Origin: Candidatus Woesearchaeota archaeon
GTDB lineage: Archaea; Nanoarchaeota; Nanoarchaeia; UBA10117; ARS21
Direction: 5' to 3'
Assembly: GCA_002686215.1 (NCBI GenBank)
Contig: NZAU01000178.1
Location: 1 to 8,434 of the forward strand
Length of the DNA: 8,434 nt
In this document: piece after piece, positions 5,261 to 8,434 of the stretch
How positions within the stretch are numbered: position 1 is the stretch's first letter
Layout of the letters: each line of letters begins with the position of its first letter
The notes under the pieces: model-generated
The model's input: only the letters and a program-made list of their open reading frames with translations
The model's database searches: none
What the model was told of the DNA's origin: nothing
Translations under genes and position numbers: made by a program

Positions 5261-5856
5261 AACTTTGTCCTTATTGTATCCAAAATAGTTGTCTTATACT
5301 CTGTGCAATCAATGCTCAAAAAAGGTTTATACTTTAAAATTTTAAGTCTAGTCTCTTTCCAAATAGGATCAGTCAATACTCTATCAAAATCAGATACAAA
5401 TCCTAAGCAATGTTCAAATACAACGAGAGTTTCTAGTGAGATATCTTGAGAAAGATATAAACGTAATACACTTGGATGTTTACCAGGTTCTAACTTGAAA
5501 ATTCTATCGAATGCTTCCTGGTATGGGAATGTAGATTGATCCAGTAAAGTGTTTACGTCCTGTTTAAATTTATATGTGAAAGACTCTTGATGAATCTTCC
5601 AATCAGTGTAGATATCATCACTAAAAGATCTGAGATATCCTTTGGGGTTATTAACAAAGTTAGCGACAAAATATCCTAAGAGTTTTGCTCCCGAATACTT
5701 CGTCGCTAACTTTTTAAAGAAGTATCGGTCGCGCCTTTCTTCAAAAGATTTTTCATTAGCGCGAACCTTACCATTGTATTTGTAGAAATCGTATTTTTCT
5801 TTAGTGAAGTGTTGCTTAAGTGCGAGATACATTTTATACACTTCAAACCCAGTCAC
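5257..5856 (-). CDS. 59: Replicative helicase loader, T4 gp59-like
   Basis: Homologue of gp59, which binds forked DNA and gp32 and loads the gp41 helicase. It has 199 residues (T4: 217). The N terminus EVYKMYLALKQHF, then EKYDFYKYNGK, RRDRYFFKKLATKY and LGYFVANFVNNP, aligns block by block with T4 gp59, and the C-terminal half is helical as in the known structure. The start is GTG at 5856, overlapping the gp33 stop as GTGA, with AAAGGAG upstream. A start at the internal Met of MYLALK is rejected because the residues before it (FEVYK) match the family. It is transcribed just before the DUF1825-like gene and gp32, consistent with its partnership with gp32. The gene is AT-rich compared with gp32. 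Confidence 0.9.
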   Translation of the reverse strand: MTGFEVYKMYLALKQHFTKEKYDFYKYNGKVRANEKSFEERRDRYFFKKLATKYSGAKLLGYFVANFVNNPKGYLRSFSDDIYTDWKIHQESFTYKFKQDVNTLLDQSTFPYQEAFDRIFKLEPGKHPSVLRLYLSQDISLETLVVFEHCLGFVSDFDRVLTDPIWKETRLKILKYKPFLSIDCTEYKTTILDTIRTKL

Positions 5857-6104
5857 AATGGTAGAACTCCTTTAGATGATTGTTTCATGTAGTTTAAACG
5901 TTGTGCCTCATGGCGTAAACGTTCTTTTAATGGTTTGGAAATAAGTTTAGGAACAGTTTCTAATTCGATTTCATTTTCCTGGCAGTAAGTAACTACTGCC
6001 TCAATGTAAGAAATTAGACCATTACTTTTTTTCACTAACCTCTCAATTTCCTGAGAGAATTTGGTAGGTGTGAGAAACTTATCATCCAAGTCTTTTTTAG
6101 GCAT
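5853..6104 (-). CDS. 33: Late transcription co-activator, T4 gp33-like
   Basis: Probable gp33, which bridges host RNA polymerase (beta flap) to the sliding clamp gp45 and works with sigma gp55 at late promoters. The best start is ATG 6104, giving 83 residues: a strong AGGGGAA ribosome site lies just upstream, and residues 14-50 (TKFSQEIERLVKKSNGLISYIEAVVTY...NEIELE) resemble the T4 gp33 block with IEKMVEEFGMSYLEA and ENSIPE. The frame is open further upstream to 6218, but that part overlaps the exonuclease gene and looks like its shadow. T4 gp33 (112 residues) ends in an acidic-hydrophobic clamp-binding tail. Here the end is SSKGVLPL, which does not clearly match, and the N terminus is shorter. 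The gene overlaps the exonuclease end by eight bases and gp59 by four. Confidence 0.78.
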   Translation of the reverse strand: MPKKDLDDKFLTPTKFSQEIERLVKKSNGLISYIEAVVTYCQENEIELETVPKLISKPLKERLRHEAQRLNYMKQSSKGVLPL

Positions 6105-6777
6105 GTCTTCCCCTAACAAATTCTTCAATATAGGATTTGAGTAATTGTAAATAGTCATCAAGATTGTACTTCTCAAAAATTTGAATAGATCCCTCTTCGG
6201 TTGCGATAAGTGTGACAATTTTCTTTACCTCGATACCTGAACGCTCAAGGAACATCGCTGCATAAGCAGTCTCTTGCACAAAATAGTGCTCGATGTATGA
6301 TTCCTTTTTTTCTTTAGTTGAGGTTTTAAAATCGATCACTGCTAATTCGCCATCGAACTCAGCAATACAATCTACTCGACCTGCCAAACCAAGATAATGT
6401 GAATAGAGAAAGGTCTCTAAACAATGAATGTTATCGATTCGATTTAGTGTAGATTTTGCTGTCTGAAACATTCTAACAGATAATGGATTGTTTTCCAAGT
6501 ATCTGTCTAGATTTAGTTCACCTTTGAAATAATCTTCAGCGAGGTGGTGGAATGCTGTGCCGCGTTGTGTAGCGCGAGCGGTGATACGATTAGCCTCAGT
6601 TTCACCTATTTTAGTTCTCCATTCTTTGAAGAACTGAGCGTTTTTGAACGATGTGATTGAGGTAACACTCGGAAAATATTTATCAGTACCAGGAATAGGG
6701 TAATGCCTTACGCCATCACGATTCACAGGTTCGACCTCAGGTTCTTTGAGATCGAGATTAATAAAGTTAAAGGACAT
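6097..6777 (-). CDS. PD-(D/E)XK exonuclease, RecB/MGME1-like
   Basis: A 226-residue nuclease. Visible motifs in order: RGTAFHHLAEDYF (72-84, the GT-x2-H motif of RecB-like exonucleases), E121 in the CLETFLYS segment, GRVDCIAEFDGELAVIDFKTS with D136, D149 and K151 as metal and catalytic residues, and a Q168-E-T-A-Y172 motif. The D-x12-D-x-K spacing equals that of the mitochondrial single-strand exonuclease MGME1, and length and motif order fit that group, as I recall it. Likely roles are trimming of DNA ends or flaps in replication and recombination, or degradation of host DNA for nucleotides. The ATG overlaps the phoH stop (TAATG) without a strong ribosome site, suggesting coupling. The last codons contain the gp33 ribosome site. 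Nuclease class is well supported; polarity and substrate are inferred. Confidence 0.85.
   Translation of the reverse strand: MSFNFINLDLKEPEVEPVNRDGVRHYPIPGTDKYFPSVTSITSFKNAQFFKEWRTKIGETEANRITARATQRGTAFHHLAEDYFKGELNLDRYLENNPLSVRMFQTAKSTLNRIDNIHCLETFLYSHYLGLAGRVDCIAEFDGELAVIDFKTSTKEKKESYIEHYFVQETAYAAMFLERSGIEVKKIVTLIATEEGSIQIFEKYNLDDYLQLLKSYIEEFVRGRHA
6108..6114 (-). promoter_or_regulatory. 33: Ribosome binding site fixing the gp33 start
   Basis: AGGGGAA on the minus strand, three bases before ATG 6104 (core GGGG spacing about five bases). It lies within the final codons of the exonuclease gene and favours the 83-residue form of gp33 over longer forms that would begin inside the exonuclease. 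Confidence 0.7.
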
Positions 6778-7538
6778 TAGAACCCAAGATTATATTTACT
6801 AATAAGGTAAGATTTAACCAAGCCAGAACGAACAATATCATCAATACCAAACTCAATACAAGAAAATTCCTGCATCTCTTGTAGAATTTTGATGAAGTCA
6901 GAGATTCCAGTCTTTTCATTTTCTCTCACCAAATCAGATTGAGTAATATCACCGCAGAACATGATCTTAGAATCCTCACCAACGCGAGTGATCATTGAAT
7001 CAAGTTCATGGAAGTTAAGGTTGCTGAATTCATCTACGATGACAATACAATTATCCATAGTGACACCACGGATAAAACTTGTAGACCAGAAACTAATAGT
7101 TTCTTGTGCTCGTAGATTGTCGTACAACATTTCAAAAGAATTATCGTCAGGCATACTGAACATGTATCGAACCATGTTCTTGTATGGAATCTGATAGAGT
7201 GCAGACTTATCTTCATGGTCTCCAGGAAGGAAACCAATCTCTCTGGTAGGAACCAGAGACCTTACAATATAGATTTTATCATAAGGTGTGTTTTCGTCAA
7301 GTACCTCTTGAAGTGCAAGGTACAAGGTGATAAAGGTTTTACCAGTACCTGCAGCACCGTGCAGCAAAATGTTTTGTCCCTCAGCATACTGTTGAAAGAC
7401 AGTCTCCTGATTAGGAGTCAATGGATTGATAGGAACCATATAGGTTTTATCAATCGGTTTCTTCCTTTTGATCTGTTTTGCAGTCATATGGGGAGGTACG
7501 GGATTGGACGTGGTGTTCCTTTTTCTTGCTCTTGCCAT
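6777..7538 (-). CDS. phoH: PhoH-like P-loop ATPase
   Basis: A 253-residue PhoH family protein, common in marine phages. After a basic N terminus (MARARKRN..., KQIKRKK) come LTPNQETVFQQY (40-51), the Walker A motif GAAGTGKT (61-68), the family signature REIGFLPGD (99-107), the Walker B motif IVIVDE (165-170), a CGDITQSDL motif (195-203) and DDIVRSGLVK near the C terminus. In bacteria PhoH is an ATPase of the phosphate-starvation regulon, and related proteins are linked to RNA handling. Its phage role is not settled. No Pho-box-like repeat is seen upstream, and it lies inside an operon. The start is three bases after the stop of the 76-aa gene and lacks a strong ribosome site, so translation probably depends on coupling. 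M18 is a weaker alternative start. Confidence 0.93.
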   Translation of the reverse strand: MARARKRNTTSNPVPPHMTAKQIKRKKPIDKTYMVPINPLTPNQETVFQQYAEGQNILLHGAAGTGKTFITLYLALQEVLDENTPYDKIYIVRSLVPTREIGFLPGDHEDKSALYQIPYKNMVRYMFSMPDDNSFEMLYDNLRAQETISFWSTSFIRGVTMDNCIVIVDEFSNLNFHELDSMITRVGEDSKIMFCGDITQSDLVRENEKTGISDFIKILQEMQEFSCIEFGIDDIVRSGLVKSYLISKYNLGF

Positions 7539-7541
7539 AGT

Positions 7542-7772
7542 TTAGGTAAATCGACTCAGGTTTGCACCAGGATGTGCTTTTTGGACTTTAGACATGACTT
7601 CTTTGAAACCATTATCGGTTTTGGGTACGCCGTAGGTAGTACCAGCAACGCCAGCTTCCCAGTCCTTGTCCCAATCGGGATTATCTTCTTTCCACTGACA
7701 ATATTCTTTCATTGTCATACGGAATTCTTTCTTTTCCCCTGTCTTGAGATTTTTTACATTGTATGTAGGCAT
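7542..7772 (-). CDS. FmdB-like small protein without its zinc cysteines
   Basis: A 76-residue protein beginning MPTYNVKNLKTGEKKEF, which resembles the start of FmdB-type putative regulatory proteins (MPxYxYxC...). The CxxC pairs that make their zinc ribbon are missing; only one cysteine (residue 25) is present. The middle has KEYCQWKEDNPDW, and the end KEVMSKVQKAHPGANLSRF looks like a conserved basic helix. The ATG directly follows the TAG of the 62-aa gene, and a strong GAGGAGG ribosome site lies eight bases upstream. The TAA stop is three bases before phoH. A small nucleic-acid-binding or regulatory role is possible, but nothing in the sequence proves it. Confidence 0.7.
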   Translation of the reverse strand: MPTYNVKNLKTGEKKEFRMTMKEYCQWKEDNPDWDKDWEAGVAGTTYGVPKTDNGFKEVMSKVQKAHPGANLSRFT

Positions 7773-7961
7773 CTAGCAGTCCTCCTCTTTCTTGTAATGT
7801 TTACGACACTTTTTCAGTTCCTTCATCTCTTCTTTGATCATCTGGTATGCATCTTCAGAAGATATTCTCCTTGCCATTTCCATAGCAGTGATCATTTCAA
7901 CTCTGGTTCCGAAGTGTTTGAGTGCTTCCTCAAAACAATTTAGTGATTCGTACATTCCCAT
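7773..7961 (-). CDS. Conserved-looking small helical protein, unknown function
   Basis: A 62-residue protein, not assigned to a family. It has an acidic/hydrophobic first half (YESLNCFEEALKHFGTRVEMITAMEMARR), a short ISSEDAYQMIKEEMKELKK segment likely to be a second helix, and a charged end KCRKHYKKEEDC. No signal peptide or membrane segment is present. The ATG overlaps the thyX stop as TGATG, with GAGG eight bases before it. A second ATG two codons downstream is possible but has worse spacing. Its TAG abuts the start of the FmdB-like gene. Position between thyX and phoH in a tight operon supports a real gene. Confidence 0.65.
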   Translation of the reverse strand: MGMYESLNCFEEALKHFGTRVEMITAMEMARRISSEDAYQMIKEEMKELKKCRKHYKKEEDC

Positions 7962-8434
7962 CAGTCAATCCTCAATGAGGGTTGAAGACAGTCACAGTCG
8001 TCAAGTTTCTCAGGACAACCGCAGTCACCCTCAGGACACCACCCAAGCGCCTCAGAGACGGTTGGGAACTGACAGATGAAATGCTGCTTACAGAGTTCTG
8101 CAATCTCCATATGCTCCTTCTGGGTGCCGTTGGCGGTACGCAGATTGATATAATGGATCCATGACCTGAGATTGCCCGTCATATAGAGTTTTGTCCCTAC
8201 AGCGAGGGGAAGCACAAAACGAGCACACTCCTTTGCAATATCATCTTCAAGCATCTGTTGGTAGATTTTCATACCCTGCTCGAAGTGTTGCTGCATCAAG
8301 ATCTCATACTTCTGTTTGAGAAACGGATCAATAGCATCGATAGAATTCTGCCTATTCTTGTGGTCTTGAAGACGGAGTTCTGGGAGAGAGATCTTCTCAC
8401 CGAGTAAGGAAGAATCAGCATAGCGTTGGGAAAA
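7961..8434 (-). CDS. thyX: Flavin-dependent thymidylate synthase ThyX, C-terminal part
   Basis: The gene enters from beyond the right edge; 157 residues and the TGA stop are visible. ThyX makes dTMP from dUMP using FAD, NADPH and methylene-tetrahydrofolate. The visible part begins FSQRYADSS, which holds the last Ser of the RHRx7S signature (the RHR lies outside the window). Later blocks are ARFVLPLAVGTKLYMTGNLRS and HYINLRTANGTQKEHMEIA, matching the conserved P-x(n)-N-x-R-S and LR-x5-Q-x-E substrate-binding region. The C terminus continues past the usual end (FPTVSEALGW) with CPEGDCGCPEKLDDCDC and LQPSLRID, a cysteine-rich extension I do not recognise from ThyX. An apparent start at 8299 is only an internal TTG. 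ThyX supplies thymidylate for phage DNA synthesis. Confidence 0.93.
   Translation of the reverse strand, partial: FSQRYADSSLLGEKISLPELRLQDHKNRQNSIDAIDPFLKQKYEILMQQHFEQGMKIYQQMLEDDIAKECARFVLPLAVGTKLYMTGNLRSWIHYINLRTANGTQKEHMEIAELCKQHFICQFPTVSEALGWCPEGDCGCPEKLDDCDCLQPSLRID

Noticed and set aside
6677..6684. GATAAATA on the minus strand inside the exonuclease gene
   Set aside because: Located within coding sequence about 570 bases before gp33, with no gene start nearby; likely chance in AT-rich DNA.
7215..7943. Plus-strand open frame of 242 codons across phoH and the two small genes
   Set aside because: It crosses three overlapping real genes in antisense, and its Phe/Ser/Cys-rich product looks like a complement of coding sequence, not a protein family.

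Overview
The window reads as a piece of a T4-like cyanobacterial myovirus genome (marine cyanophage type). The evidence is the co-occurrence of T4 core genes (homologues of gp4, gp32, gp33, gp48, gp53, gp54 and gp59) with genes typical of marine cyanophages (phoH, thyX, a PD-(D/E)XK exonuclease) and a protein resembling the cyanobacterial DUF1825 family. Genes are packed almost without gaps, and late promoters of the T4 (C/T)(A/T)TAAATA type are visible. No tRNA, rRNA, CRISPR or insertion sequence was found, and no stretch over 300 bases lacks a gene.

Left part (1-3235) is virion assembly. On the minus strand, gp4 (head completion) is followed by gp54 (tail tube initiator). On the plus strand, gp48 (tail tube cap) is followed by gp53 (baseplate wedge). 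The two pairs diverge from a 36-base gap carrying two face-to-face late promoters. gp53 ends in a remarkable tail of alternating Ser/Thr and Pro.

A short convergent junction (3236-3312) with a probable hairpin terminator separates this from the right part.

Right part (3313-8434, all minus strand, so transcription runs from high to low coordinates) is a replication, nucleotide and late-transcription cluster. In order of transcription it holds: thyX (cut by the window edge), a 62-aa unknown, a 76-aa FmdB-like protein, phoH, a PD-(D/E)XK exonuclease, gp33 (late transcription co-activator), gp59 (helicase loader), a DUF1825-like protein, a 67-base leader, gp32 (ssDNA-binding protein), a 37-aa membrane protein gene, and a secreted glycine-zipper protein. 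Almost every junction is a stop/start overlap (TGATG, TAATG, ATGA, GTGA), which suggests one long translationally coupled operon. The one exception is gp32, whose leader has a hairpin, a G-poor stretch and an embedded late-promoter motif, resembling the autoregulated leader of T4 gene 32.

Functionally, the right cluster supplies dTMP (ThyX), processes DNA ends (exonuclease), loads the helicase and coats single strands (gp59, gp32), and turns on late genes (gp33). The left cluster is a target of that late switch. The least explained items are the 37-aa membrane protein gene nested exactly between gp32 and the secreted protein, the gp53 Pro/Ser tail, the cysteine-free gp32, the Cys-rich end of ThyX, and the gp32 leader.
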